A program made the position numbers and the translations under genes. Source: Lithodes maja (lineage: Eukaryota; Arthropoda; Malacostraca; Decapoda; Lithodidae). From it: a stretch of 64,000 bases of DNA. How positions within the stretch are numbered: the first letter of the stretch is position 1; each line of letters opens with the position of its first letter. The stretch spans positions 130,001 through 194,000 of the forward strand of contig JBAKBP010000188.1 of NCBI GenBank assembly GCA_037953745.1, in the 5' to 3' direction. The notes below the pieces were generated by a model. That model saw nothing but the letters and a program-made list of their open reading frames with translations. It did no database searches and had not been told where the DNA came from. Shown here piece after piece: positions 53,648 through 64,000 of the stretch.

Positions 53648-54094
53648 TTAACCCGTCCAGCCCCGGCTAGTTTTGTAATGTTTGTTCACCAGAGCCCGGC
53701 CGGTTTTCAAAAAATGGTTTTATTCCAGAAACAATAGCGAATGGGTTAGGAATGAAGGAAAAACCACGAAAAAACGCTCAAAAAGCTTAAAGAATGGTCC
53801 TACAGAGCCCCCGAAAACGTATTTTACAAGAGTAAAAAATTTAAGGCAATTACCCCAAAAAAAACAGGTTATTGCACGCTCACGCGCACGCACGTGGACT
53901 TTGAGAGTTTTCAACCATCGGCACAGTTGCGTGGGATACGTACACAGTTCCCATACAAATCTGAGCCCTCTTGAGTGGCTACACCTGAGGTTATGGTCGG
54001 CGCAATTAGGGTGACGCGCCAGGTGCGTCTCTGGGGCTGTGCGTTACATACATCGCCGACGCATCAGGCGCGTCGCTGGGGCTGTACGGGTTAA
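53648..54094. mobile_element. TTAA MITE in 5' LTR (GTCCAGCCCCGG family)
   Basis: TTAACCCGTCCAGCCCCGG left and CTGGGGCTGTACGGGTTAA right. The 3' LTR has a single TTAA at 63794-63797 (CTCTGGTTAACTCTGC). Confidence 0.95.
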
Positions 54095-54169
54095 CTCTGC
54101 AAAATCAGCTTCATGATGGCCAGTTGTATTGTGCGTTAAGGTCTGATATAACCTATGTATGTTTAGTTG

Positions 54170-54495
54170 TTAAGGGGAGATTTCCACCTGGAGGATTTTT
54201 TTCTGAACCTCTTTCTCCCTCATGTTTAGCCCCATTGCTTTTGAGATTTTAAGATGTTCGCCCTAGTATTTTTGACATTTTAAGACATTTTGCCCCATTT
54301 CTGTCAATTTTAAGACCTTTCGTGACATTAAGGTGTCGATTTTTTCCTGACGAGCCTGTAATTTAAGAGCAACCGGCCTCTGGCCGGGACATTTTTCTAC
54401 CGAAAAATGTACAAATTTATCTTGAAAGGGGGTCTAGGGGGTGTAATTTTAAGCTTGATGAAAACGTAGGGAACAAACTAAATACCTCCCCTTAA
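54170..54495. mobile_element. TTAA MITE in 5' LTR (TTAAGGGGAG family)
   Basis: TTAAGGGGAGATTTCC left and CCTCCCCTTAA right. The empty site is in the 3' LTR at 63873-63876 (AGTTGTTAAGATAAG). It shares its interior with 33950 and 36405. Confidence 0.95.
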
Positions 54496-55250
54496 GATAA
54501 GTTGATCACGAAGCATTGGTTGGTTTTCATATTGCCGCTTCCTATAATTATTAGTGTTCTGCTGGATTAGATAATGCTAGACTAGGGGTCTGATATTATA
54601 AGGTATTGTTTCCTATGAGTGTTGGATTTAGCTAAAAGCTGCACGACATACCTGAGAACTGGAGTTGATTGAGTAAATTCTAGTCTGTGTGCCATTGAGA
54701 GTAGAGCATGCACGAATGAGGGCTTTTTGCCTATACCATTCTGCACTGTTCTAGGCTCGGTTGTTTATCTTTGAGGTACGCCAGGAGAACGCTTAATACT
54801 TCGGTATTAAGGTTTCTCAAGAGAGCTACCCTTCCCTATAACGTAATATTTGACGCACAAACTTGAGATTTACACTAGGCTATGCGGCATGCCATGCGCA
54901 CCAGTATCTCGTATCATTGACTCTAGCTAGACTTTATCAATCATAGTAGACATTAAGTATATTAAACCAATTACTCTTTTTATGCATTCCCATTTATAAT
55001 TACACAAGCATTTCGCAGCCTAGTTTGATGTATTGAGACACAAACGACTTAGGCTCTTTTTGTTGAGAGGAATACTGCATTGTTGTGGCGATCATTATTA
55101 TTGTTGTAGTGTTTAGGATATTCTTGGCTCCGACGGCATTATATTATATTCTGCCTTTTTGTGTGCATAGCCTGCACGAGCATTGTTCCGCTGCCTGCCT
55201 TTTTGGGTTCCATTTCCGATACGAGCATCTTTATAGCATCTAACATAATT

Positions 55251-55865
55251 TTAACCCGGGAGCTGCGGGGAGACTCTTAAGAGTTCCCCCGGCGGACTGC
55301 GGGGAGACTCTTAAGAGTCAGAGAAAAAAAAAAAAAAAACTTTTGACATCGAAAAAAAAAAAAAAAAAAAAAATTTGGCCCCTGGGCCATGCAAAATCTC
55401 AGTCCTCTACCTCCCCTCCTTCCCCACTTTCCTCCTCTCCTTCAGTTATCACCTATTTTCCCTGTTATTCCCTTATTCTGAGGTATATTTTCGTGCTAAC
55501 ATTAGCGAGTTGCAAGCAGGGCATTGTCATCAGTGTTAGCAAATGAGTGCAAGAGAGAGAGAGAGAGAATATCGATCGACTGTGTTTCAGTGGCCTTGGG
55601 GGAAATTGGCGGGAAAGCAGCTTGCCTCACCCATACATTATACAACTCGCGGGCTATATCTACGATTTTGACCATCCAAACGCTGTTTTCACTCGTTTTA
55701 TTGTTGTTTCAGGTTAATACCTTTATAATCAACCCATAATAGGCGCGTATGGATAAGTATTAATGCTATTAATGGTACAATGAATATTTTAGTGACGGAA
55801 ACAACTCAAATACATGCGCACAGGGAGAGGTGTCTAATTACCCCCATGCGCACTTGTTAGGTTAA
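55251..55865 (+). mobile_element. TTAA MITE, family M1, in 5' LTR
   Basis: TTAACCCGGGAGCTGC left and GCGCACTTGTTAGG plus TTAA right. The corresponding part of the 3' LTR is outside the window. Confidence 0.9.
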
Positions 55866-56233
55866 AGAAGATTCCTTGTTAGTGTTGAAGGACTTTAGTG
55901 CACTTTGTTTCATGCAGGAGTGCCTGACATTTATTGATTAAAGTAACGTAAGCTGTAACTTCTCTTACCACCTTACTTTGCATACCATAACCAAGCACCT
56001 TCGGTTATAGGTAGTAATAGGCTGTTTTCACATAACATTAAGCCTAGAGTAGACGCACATTTATTGAGAGTTTGATAGCCTATTATTGCATATAGAACTC
56101 GGAGAGTATTTGTGTTCTTTGTTCACTGGGAATATACATCAGAGGATGGATCTAGCACTTTCCATTGTAGCATTTATGCCATTACTAGTCCAATGAATAA
56201 GAGCCCTGATATATTTGAACCTCAGTCGTAACA

Positions 56234-56252
56234 AATGGCGACCTTACCTAGG
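56234..56252 (+). other. Probable tRNA primer-binding site
   Basis: AATGGCGACCTTACCTAGG directly after the inferred LTR end. TGGCGACC is common at this place in arthropod Gypsy elements. The primer tRNA is not determined. Confidence 0.6.
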
Positions 56253-56423
56253 ATTTGGTGAACCTACATTTATTAGCAGGGAACATTTGTTGTTTTGGGG
56301 AATATTTTGCGGGGATCAGCAAGAATAATTATTTTTTGCAACATAGTATAGCCCTTGAGTATTTCCGAGAATTGTTGTGTGTATATTGAGGTATAAGAGT
56401 TTGGGGTGCTTCTTTTCTGAATA

Positions 56424-57619
56424 TTGATGTGGGAAATTTTTGTGAGCATCATATCTTATACCGGATCAGAGGAGAATGGAGACACAGTACGTAATGTCGA
56501 AACTGAGGAACAGCAGTATGATGATATGGTTAATCAGGTGAACTGTGAGGAGGATGCTAGGATATTTTTGCAATGGCCTGTTACTGCCGAGCGGTTGGAG
56601 GGTATGGATCGGTACGGTGTTCAATGCCTGGCCACAGCTATCGGTCATGCGGTTACTAGCAGCATGACCAGGGATAACTTGATAACGTGTGTACTGGGCA
56701 GGGTGACTGGTGAGCGAGATGGGTTGAGTGCTCAGAGCCCTTCGGCCATGCTTCCCCTACACTCGACTCCCAGCCATCCCAGTGGTTTGCCGACCCCGGG
56801 TACGCTTCCACAGTTGGGTGGTGACTGGCAGGGTGGGTTGCCCCTGGGGGGACCACCGGTAATTTCAAACATTGTAGCACCTTCACCTCCTCAAGGGTTA
56901 TCTCCAGAATTATTGTTTAAGCTCGAATTAGCTAAGCTTCAGCATCAGCAGCAAATAGAATCAGCTAAGATCGAAGAGAGAAAGGCTAGCAGGGCAGGTG
57001 AGCTTCAGCAGCAATTAGAATTAGCCAAGATAGATGAGAGAAAACTATCAGTCAGCAGCACATAGAGCTAGCAAAAATCCAAGATGACTTAGAGTCGACT
57101 AGGTACTGTGCCGACATGGATGTAGAGAAGTCGCGAGTAGAGACAACGGGACAGCGACTTGGGGCTGGTAACCGTGTTCATGAGCAGTCTCTCTCGCACT
57201 TATTGAAACTGGTTCCGGTGTTTGATGAGAGTGGTGTAACATAATTTTTCGCACGCTTTGAGAAGAAGTGCCAGGAACATCAGTGGCCAGAGAATAAATG
57301 GGCAGCACTTGTATCCTCTAGATTAATAGGCAAGGGTCTTAAAGCCTACGATGCGTTACCTTTGGAGTTATGTGTTGTGTACGAGGATCTCAAGGAGGCT
57401 GTCCTGAGGGCTTACGAACTGAAACCAGAAACGTACCGTTTGAAGTTCCGGGGTGTAACTAAGGGAAGAGATAGCACCTTTTTGGAACATGCCCGGGACT
57501 TGTCCGATGCTATGGGGAACTGGCTCCGATCTGAGAAGGTCACAACATTTGATGAAATTAAGCAGTTAATGATGTTGGAGCAGTTCTTTAAGAGCACGGG
57601 CGGTGATCTAACTTTGAAC
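56424..57619 (+). pseudogene. LTR element gag, N-terminal and capsid-like part, broken
   Basis: Starts at the ATG at 56424 or 56427. The first 100 residues are acidic without a clear motif, then comes a Pro/Gly-rich stretch, then a Gln/Glu/Lys coiled-coil-like segment (ELAKLQHQQQIESAKIEERK, repeated as LQQQLELAKIDERK). A frameshift near 57050 and a TAA at 57242-57244 precede the capsid-like region (FFARFEKKCQEHQWPENKWA, GKGLKAYDAL, FKSTGGDL). An RTE insertion then separates this from the zinc-knuckle part, which resumes near 58731. Not translatable as it stands. Confidence 0.75.
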
Positions 57620-58730
57620 TTCTATCTATCTATCTATCTATATGCTGAGGCCCAATCCCCATTTTGGGGGTAGCCGACTCAAGACAGAGCAAGAACAGGG
57701 AAAACACAAAAACAACATAAAACAAAAAATAAACACAGATAAAAAACACAAACTCACACACATCCAGGTCACCCAGGAGAAGACCCAGAGACCAGGGTTA
57801 CCAAGGTCGCTCCAGCACTCCCCCGGCCCCTGACCACCCGGAGAGGTTCCGATCTCGGCAGGCAGACATGCAGCGGAGCCAAAGCCACAAGCCCTCCCAC
57901 CACACTTCCAGGCACACCCTTCATATTAATCGTCCCCCCGGGCCAGGCGCCTGATGGACTATTATCTAGTCGAACTTGCGCCCGACCCCTTACTCCAAAT
58001 GACCATGTGTTCACTCAACTATTCACAAGCATTCTCCATTCACTCCTGTCCACCACCACTTCCCCTGCCTGATCTATAGTCATTCCTCTATCATCCAAAG
58101 CCTTTCTTACACAGTCTCTCCATCTCAATGGGGGTCTTCCTGCCCTTCTATCTCCCCTTGTACCTGACTCACATATTCTCTTTGTAAGCCTTTCATCTCC
58201 CATTCGTTCAACATGACCATACCAGCTCAGCACCCTTCTGTCCACTCTGGCTGACAAATGTTCCTGCTGCCCCACTCTCCTACGTATCTCTTCATTCCTC
58301 AATCTGTCTCTACGAGTAACTCCACACATACTCCTCAAGCAGCTCATCTCCATCACATCCAGCCCTCTTTTCTCCTTTTTCTTCAGAGCCCATGTCTCAG
58401 CCCCATACATCACTGTTGGCACAACAATTCCTTGATACAGTGCACTTTTTACTTTCACTCCGAGATTTCTCGTCTTCCATATACTTCCCATTGCTCCGAA
58501 AACCTTCCTTCCTTCACACACTCTCTGTTTTACCTCCACTTCCATACCTCCACTCCTGCTTATCGTTCCTCCTAGATATTTAAAACACTCTACTTGTTCC
58601 AATATTTCCCCATCCAGCCTCACATCTAGATTCACCCTATGCTCTCCCCTATTACACACCATTACTTTACTTTTATTGACGTTCACCTTCAGTTTCCTCC
58701 TTCCACAAACCACACCAAACTCTTTGACTA
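57620..58730 (-). mobile_element. RTE-type LINE family 2, 5'-truncated, inserted in gag
   Basis: Minus strand. The 3' end is a (GATA)n tail (CTAT repeats at 57622-57642). Upstream is a 3' UTR of about 370 bp, then the ORF end. Truncation is at about 58730, where gag sequence resumes. No clear target duplication. This family differs from the copies at 2163 and 3831 but has the same tail type. Confidence 0.88.
58015..58730 (-). pseudogene. RTE family 2 ORF2 C-terminal fragment
   Basis: An uninterrupted frame of about 235 residues: VNVNKSKVMV, CFKYLGGTIS, VKSALYQGIVVPTVMYGAET, VMEMSCLRSMCGVTRRDRLR, EEIRRRVG, VLSWYGHVERMG, AGRPPLRWRDCVRKAL. This covers the RT thumb and C-terminal region. The FADD catalytic box is lost through truncation. 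The open frame suggests recent insertion. Confidence 0.87.
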
Positions 58731-61189
58731 CCCGCTACTTAAAGGAGAAAAACCCAAGAACTCTAGTAGAAGCAGCAGAAATGGCTGATCTACGGCTGTC
58801 GTTGATTCGGGGTTGCGGGTCCTCACAGAAGTACGATGCAAGTGCTAGGGACCGTTATCCTCCCCCTCCCCGTAGCAACGACACATTTAAACAAAAGAGC
58901 AATGAAACTAAAACTGAATTCAAACCTAACACCACGCCGTATAAGAAAAGTCAGGGGCCTGTTACATCACAGTATAAGCCGAAACCGAAATTTATGTGTT
59001 TTAATTGCCACAAGGAGGGTCATAAAGCAAATGAGTGCCCTAGTCGACCTCCTCCGGCATCCGTGTCTTTTGCTCACGGCATTGGAGTGTTCAAGAGGAC
59101 ATCGGAGTTTGTTAGAGACAATTCTTCCGAGGTAAATACACTGCCAGTGCAGAAGGATCCGGAAGGCTTATTCCCTGTCCGTGATGCCTTTAGTGACCAC
59201 AGGGGACTCGGTTGTGTGGAGTGGGGGGGGAGAAGACATGAGGTGAGAATTTTGCGTGACACTGGGGCATCGCAAACATTGTTGAGGAATTTAACTGGTA
59301 AACCTGTAAATACGGCGCGGGTGGTTGTGGTTCAGGGAGTTAATGCAACAAGGTCATACCCGCTTGTAAGAATGAAGATGGAAGTTGATGATGTGACTCG
59401 TGACCTGGATGTAGGAATTCTGGAGAAGTTACCTGTTGGGGGCGTCGACCTCCTTCTCGGCAACGACTTTGCGGGGCCTACTTCTGAGGCTCCACCCTTG
59501 GTCGTTACCGAGAAGCCGGCCGACGTGAGTAGGGAGGAGCAGGAGTGGGTTGAGAAGTGTCGGGGGCAACCTATGGCGTGTGTTGTCACCCGTTCCCTTG
59601 CATCCAGGGAGTCACATTCTGGTCAACAGTCTTTAGATCAGCGGAGGAAGGGTACCGAGAAGGGGTTGAAAGTTGATGCGGTTGAGAGTTCAGTATCAGC
59701 GGACATTCTCGGGGACTCATTATTAGGACCAATTTTCGAGTCTAGAGAAGACCCATTAACTGTTCCTGAGAAGGCAGTGGATGGGCTTAAAAAGACGATG
59801 AGACAGCAACGGTACGCAGAGAGAGAGCAACGGGAGGCCAAATTTAATGTAGGAGGGGGGCATGAGTTGTTTCGCAAACACTTGGATAGGCTTGCTCCTT
59901 CGGACATTCGTAAGTTGCAATTGGAAGACCCGGAGGTTCTTGAATGTGGTACCGGTGCTGTCGAGTTGGAGGAGGACAGTGATGCACAGTCGGGAGACTT
60001 TTTTTTCATAGATGGCATATTATACCGGCGATTCCAAGATCCGCAGAGGAATTGGGAGGGGGGGGGGGGGTCAGGAGAGGTAGACCAGCTGGTCGTGCCG
60101 AGGGTTTGCAGGGAAAGCCTACTTAGGTTGGCCCATGATGTACCACTGGCGGGACATCTGGGTGTCCGTAAGAATGTTGCAGCCTTGGGGAAATTATTTT
60201 GGTGGCCTGGTCTGAGAGCACAAGTTGTGTCATGGGTGGCAATGTGTGATGTGTGTCAGAAGGTTGGCAAACCGAATCAGAGCATTCCTAAGGCGCCGTT
60301 ACACCCCATTCCTGTCAGTGGGCCTCCCTTTAGTAAGGTTATAGTGGATATGGTTGGCCCCCTTCCCCCTACAAGTGCCGGAAACAAGTTTCTCCTGACC
60401 ATCATGGATGTAGCAACAAGGTACCCTGACGCGTACCCTATGAAAAATGGGTCAGCGAAGACGGTGGTCCGAAACTTGCTAGTGTATTTTTCCCGGTATG
60501 GTTACCCGCAGGAGATTCAGTCAGACCAAGGATCCAACTTCACTTCTAACCTCTTTGTTCAAACTATGCAGCAGCATGGGATTGTTACGGTTGTGTCATC
60601 TGCGTATTATCCGGAGAGCCAGGGTGTGTTAGAGCGATGGCACTCAACCTTAAAATCTATGCTTTGTTGTTATTGCTTTGAGAATGGGAAAGATTGGGAT
60701 CTTGGCCTGCCATATGTTTTGTTTGCTGCATGGGAGGTACCTGGGGAAAGTTTGGGATTCAGCCCTAATGAGCTCGTCTTTGGACACCGTGTCAGAGGGC
60801 CTCTCCATATGGATAAAGAAATATGGGAGGGTGCAGAAAAACCTTGTCCTATGCTCAAGTATGTCCTCGACAGTCGAGAACGGATGTTGCGCAGTCTGGA
60901 GTTGGCTGGCCGTAATTTGACTAGCTCTCAGGCCCTCATGAAGGACAGGTATGACCTCAAGGTTAAACTCAGGGAGTTTCACGTGGGACAGGAGGTGTTG
61001 ATTCTACTGCCCCTTGTAGGTCACCCCTTATCCGCGAAGTACACTGGTCCTTATAGGGTGGTTGAGAAGCTATCGGACCTGGATTACTTGGTAGCCACTC
61101 CAGACAGACGTAAGCGCAATCAGTTATGTCACGTTAGTCTTATGAACGAGTATGTGAGGCACCCCCTGAGCCTCTCACTGTGCCTGTGA
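58731..61189 (+). CDS. LTR element gag C-terminus, protease and integrase
   Basis: It is open from the RTE boundary (the frame extends upstream into the RTE by chance). In order: gag end (LKEKNPRTLVEAAEMADL), zinc knuckle CFNCHKEGHKANEC (about 58997-59040), aspartic protease with DTGA (59258-59269) and LLLGNDFAG (about 59450), then a charged linker. The integrase has an HHCC zinc finger (HDVPLAGH, CDVCQ), catalytic Asp in VIVDMVGP, Asp in QSDQGSNF and Glu in PESQGVLERWH. A GPY/F-like module (SAKYTGPYRVVE, about 61035-61075) follows. A G-run at 60059-60070 is kept in frame. The integrase would insert the cDNA into the genome. The last about 10 residues appear out of frame. Confidence 0.9.
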
Positions 61190-62709
61190 TGACGTTTAGC
61201 AGTCAAGGTGGAGAAGGAGAACGGGACAGTCAAGCTCTGGTGGAGGATAACTGGGATCATCATGTCTCTGCGAACCAGTGGGCGGGGAACACGAACCAGG
61301 CGGCTCAGGAAGCGTTGCAACACTTACCTGAGCATCAGCGTGTGGCTGTGGAGCGCCTGTTCGGTTCATACTCCTCTGTTTTCGCGGAGCACCCAGGCCT
61401 CACTACCCTAGAGGTGCACGACGTGGACGTAGGAGACCACCCCCCTTTCAAGTCAGTTCCATATAGAGTGCCCCCTATTAAACTGCCGGCCCTCCCGGCG
61501 GAGTTGGAGTATATGTTAACAAGGGGGCTGATTGAGAAGGGGGTGGTGAAGTGGACATCTCCCGTCACGCTGCAACCAAAACCGGATGGTAAGGTGCGAT
61601 TCTGTGTAGACTACAGACGGTTAAACAGTTTGACGCCCATCAACCCATACCCTCTTCCTCGGGTCGACGACTGTGTGGACAAGATAGGCAATGCAAAGTA
61701 CCTAACCAAGGTGGACTTGGTTAAGGGATACTGGCAGGTGCCCTTGTCCGAACGAGCGAAAGAGGTATGTGGTTTTGTGGTGGATGGTGCTACCTACCGC
61801 TGTAACGTTATGCCTTATGGCCTGAAGAATGCACCCGCTACCTTTCAGAGTTTGATGAATGATATAACGGCAGACATTCCTAATTGCACAGTATACCTCG
61901 ACGATGTTATTATCTATGACAACAGCTTTACGAGTCATTGTGAGCACGTAGAACTCCTGTTCGAGAGGCTTAGTGAGGCTGGCTTGGTGGTCAACCTGGC
62001 AAAGTGTGATTTCGTGCGGGCGTCCGTGCAGTATCTTGGGTTCATGGTGGGGTTGGGTCAGGTGTGCCCCCCACAGAACAAGATAGCTGCGATTAATCAC
62101 TTTCCCCGGCCGGCCACCAAGAAGCAGATCATGAGGTTCTTAGGTATGATCGGATACTACAGACGCTTCATTAAGGGGTACTCTACCGTGCTAGCACCTC
62201 TGACAGATCTTTTAGCGAAGGATAAGGATTTCAAATGGGCGCCTGAGTGTGAGCGGGCGTTTAGCGTAGTAAAACACCTGTTGTGCACTCACCCGATCCT
62301 CAGGGCCCCTGACTTTAGCCTACCTTTCCAACTAGCAACGGATGCTAGTGGTGTGGGGGCTGGTGCCGTCCTTATGCAAAAGGACGATGATGGGCTGGAA
62401 CATCCTGTTAGTTTCTACTCGAAGAAGTTCAATTCAGCCCAAAAGAACTACTCTGTTGTCGAGAAAGAGCTGCTGGCAATTGTACTTGCACTGAGGCATT
62501 TCGAGGTCTATGTTCCAGCCTATGGTCCAGTCGTTGTAATTTACACAGATCATCACCCTCTCAAGTTTTTGAACCAGTTTCACAATCGGAATATGAGGCT
62601 GACCAGGTGGTCGCTAATGTTACAGGAATATAACCTGGACATACACCATATTGCCGGTTGTGACAACGTGATTGCAGATTGTCTTTCGAGGGTAGATGAT
62701 CCTGGGTAG
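61189..62709 (+). CDS. LTR element reverse transcriptase and RNase H
   Basis: In another frame from the integrase part. The first ATG overlaps the previous stop (TGATG at 61187-61191), but the frame is open further upstream (to about 61140) and reads plausibly, so a lost base near 61150-61160 is likely. RT motifs: VKWTSPVTLQPKPDGKVRFC, YLTKVDLVKGYWQVPL (first Asp), MPYGLKNAPATFQ, YLDDVIIYD (catalytic Asp pair, about 61895), LGFMVG. RNase H motifs: ATDASGVGAGAVL, EKELLAIVLALRHF, YTDHHPLKFL, DNVIADCLSR. All catalytic residues are present. RT and RNase H downstream of integrase is the notable feature. It ends at the stop at 62707-62709. Confidence 0.93.
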   Translation: MTFSSQGGEGERDSQALVEDNWDHHVSANQWAGNTNQAAQEALQHLPEHQRVAVERLFGSYSSVFAEHPGLTTLEVHDVDVGDHPPFKSVPYRVPPIKLPALPAELEYMLTRGLIEKGVVKWTSPVTLQPKPDGKVRFCVDYRRLNSLTPINPYPLPRVDDCVDKIGNAKYLTKVDLVKGYWQVPLSERAKEVCGFVVDGATYRCNVMPYGLKNAPATFQSLMNDITADIPNCTVYLDDVIIYDNSFTSHCEHVELLFERLSEAGLVVNLAKCDFVRASVQYLGFMVGLGQVCPPQNKIAAINHFPRPATKKQIMRFLGMIGYYRRFIKGYSTVLAPLTDLLAKDKDFKWAPECERAFSVVKHLLCTHPILRAPDFSLPFQLATDASGVGAGAVLMQKDDDGLEHPVSFYSKKFNSAQKNYSVVEKELLAIVLALRHFEVYVPAYGPVVVIYTDHHPLKFLNQFHNRNMRLTRWSLMLQEYNLDIHHIAGCDNVIADCLSRVDDPG

Positions 62710-63185
62710 ATTGACACACGGGTAGCCTCCTGCTTTAGTTTGAATAGTATTTTGCGCTTGGTGCTTGTTGGCTCGCGGTTGTAGCCCAGCGTATTGGGTC
62801 GTAAAGCAGGAGTTGAGCGTTTGGTATAGAAGAAAAAACTAGGCTTGCCCCTATAGTGCAGCCGAAATAAACAAATTAAAAACATAAAAAAATCAAATAA
62901 AAAACTCTTTCTTTGATAGTTGAATTTTTTCAGTATGTTATAGCAGTAATTCTGAGTTGCACTCCTCTCAGAATGCTGGGCTAGGGAAGCTTGATTATGA
63001 GGAGCATAACTACATATGATTTAAACTATTGTGTTGGGGAGGGTTATAATTTTGTAAAATGTTTTGTTGAAGAACTGTGCCAGATATTTTACTGCCGCTG
63101 GGTGATGGGAAGTAGAGATATAGCATGGGTTCTAACCATCAGATTTTTGTGAGCCTTGGGCCTCTGAGAAAAATCTTGGGGGGGG
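62710..63185 (+). other. LTR element 3' non-coding region with polypurine tract
   Basis: No ORF. GAGAAAAATCTTGGGGGGGG at about 63166-63185 directly before the 3' LTR is the probable polypurine primer for plus-strand synthesis. Confidence 0.75.
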
Positions 63186-64000
63186 TGTGATGTTAACCAC
63201 TCCGTTAGAACCGCATGGCTTGTCCTACAGTAACTCGCTAGGATCGCCAGGACAGTGGATGTGGCTACAGTTTATGTATTAAGGTGTGCTTTATTTCCTA
63301 TGAAAGCTCTTGTCATGGGCAGTCCAGAAAGGCTCTTTGTTTTCACCCATGTCAAGGCTTTATATATTTAATTGTAAAGTATAATTATGTTTTATCCTTA
63401 ACTAGTAATGATAGGATCAGAGAGAGAGAGAGAGTAGAACAGAGTGAGAGGGGGCGCGTAGTGTTTTGCTATACTCTATGACGTCATAGCTGGCTGGCCT
63501 CGTGGGGATTGGTTGAGGGAGTTCTTTACCATGCTTGGTGACGTAATGTTTTGCTAGCTGCTTTGGTAGTGGTTAGAGGACTTGTTACCGCTTTTTTCCC
63601 ACGCGGCTCGACCTAGTGCTAGTATATATACAGGTCCCTCGCCACTCTCTCCCTCAGATCTGGTTTCTAGAACGCATCTCTCTTATCCCTTGATACCTGT
63701 TCCCCGATCTGCACCTGAGAATCTTTTCCTCTGCCTACCTCTCTCTTTTTCCATATCTTTCACCATCTTTTATTAATACCATATCCCCTCTGGTTAACTC
63801 TGCAAAATCAGCTTCATGCTGGCCAGTTGTATTGTGCGTTAAGGTCTGATATAACCTATGTATGTTTAGTTGTTAAGATAAGTTGATCACGAAGCATTGG
63901 TTAGTTTTCATATTGCCGCTTCCTATAATTATTAGTGTTCTGCTGGATTAGATAATGCTAGACTAGGGGTCTGATATTATAAGGTATTGTTTCCTATGAG
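63186..64000 (+). repeat. 3' LTR, partial (window end)
   Basis: Starts TGTGATGTTAACCACTCC and is collinear with 53044-53650, then 54095-54169, then 54496-54620, so it lacks both MITEs found at these points in the 5' LTR. Only a few substitutions and short indels separate the copies (for example near 63302 and 63383). Confidence 0.93.

Larger units (their letters stand above)
53044..56233 (+). repeat. 5' LTR, enlarged by three MITEs
   Basis: Starts TGTGACGTTAACC and ends CGTAACA at 56233, followed by a primer-binding-like TGGCGACC. 53044-53650 is nearly identical to 63186-63795. Removing the three MITEs leaves about 1.8 kb. A TATA-like TATATATAC lies near 53477-53486 in a CT-rich promoter-like context. 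The downstream LTR edge is inferred from the PBS, because the 3' LTR is cut by the window. Confidence 0.8.
53044..64000 (+). mobile_element. Ty3/Gypsy LTR retrotransposon, Gmr1-like domain order, 3' end outside window
   Basis: Both LTRs start TGTGA(C/T)GTTAACCACTC. Between them lie a primer-binding site, gag, protease, integrase, RT, RNase H and a G-rich polypurine tract. Integrase comes before RT, opposite to ordinary Gypsy elements and as in the Gmr1 group. The element carries four insertions (three MITEs in the 5' LTR and one RTE in gag). The visible LTR parts are very similar, so it is fairly young, but gag is broken and pol has a frame change. Confidence 0.9.

Noticed and set aside
56656..56886. 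Minus-strand ORFs within gag and pol (also 59638-60018, 61702-62100, 60650-60982)
   Set aside because: Reverse-strand shadows of the LTR element's coding region.

Overview
This is animal nuclear DNA made almost entirely of transposable elements. I see no convincing host protein-coding gene. The mix (Tigger/pogo, RTE-type and Jockey/CR1-like LINEs, DIRS tyrosine-recombinase retrotransposons, a Ty3/Gypsy element with integrase before reverse transcriptase, tRNA-derived SINEs, many TTAA-flanked MITEs, long (TA)n tracts) suggests an aquatic invertebrate. A decapod crustacean is my best guess, but that is inference and not a sequence match.

Layout. 1-1045: end of a Tigger transposon abutting a (TA)n tract. 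1.2-2.7 kb: two truncated LINE fragments. 3.8-25.7 kb: one RTE retrotransposon copy cut open twice. The first cut (4.68-5.95 kb) holds two TTAA MITEs and a truncated LINE. The second holds DIRS element A (6946-25541), which itself contains DIRS element B (14347-24645). A and B both show the DIRS layout: inverted terminal repeats and an internal complementary region. B retains recognisable gag, RT, RNase H and tyrosine recombinase, but it is broken by frameshifts, one stop, two MITEs and a SINE.

25.8-51.97 kb: a very large inverted repeat. Left arm 25795-37217 is repeated in reverse at 39495-51965, around a spacer with a 200-N assembly gap (39295-39494). Both arms are largely stacks of TTAA-ended fold-back MITEs. 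The arms differ by clean insertions with visible empty sites (a MITE, a SINE, a 3.1 kb element) and by tandem-repeat number (a 103-bp unit 28 times versus once; a 52-bp unit 6 times versus once). They could be a real palindrome, or two haplotypes or a fold-back joined wrongly at the gap.

53.0-64.0 kb: a long-LTR Ty3/Gypsy element. It has a 5' LTR with three MITEs inside, a primer-binding site, a gag broken by a stop, a frameshift and an RTE insertion, then protease-integrase followed by reverse transcriptase-RNase H, a G-rich polypurine tract and a 3' LTR running off the window. Integrase upstream of RT is the unusual order known from Gmr1-type elements. Two MITEs of the 5' LTR are absent at the matching TTAA sites of the 3' LTR, which shows single-TTAA insertion directly.
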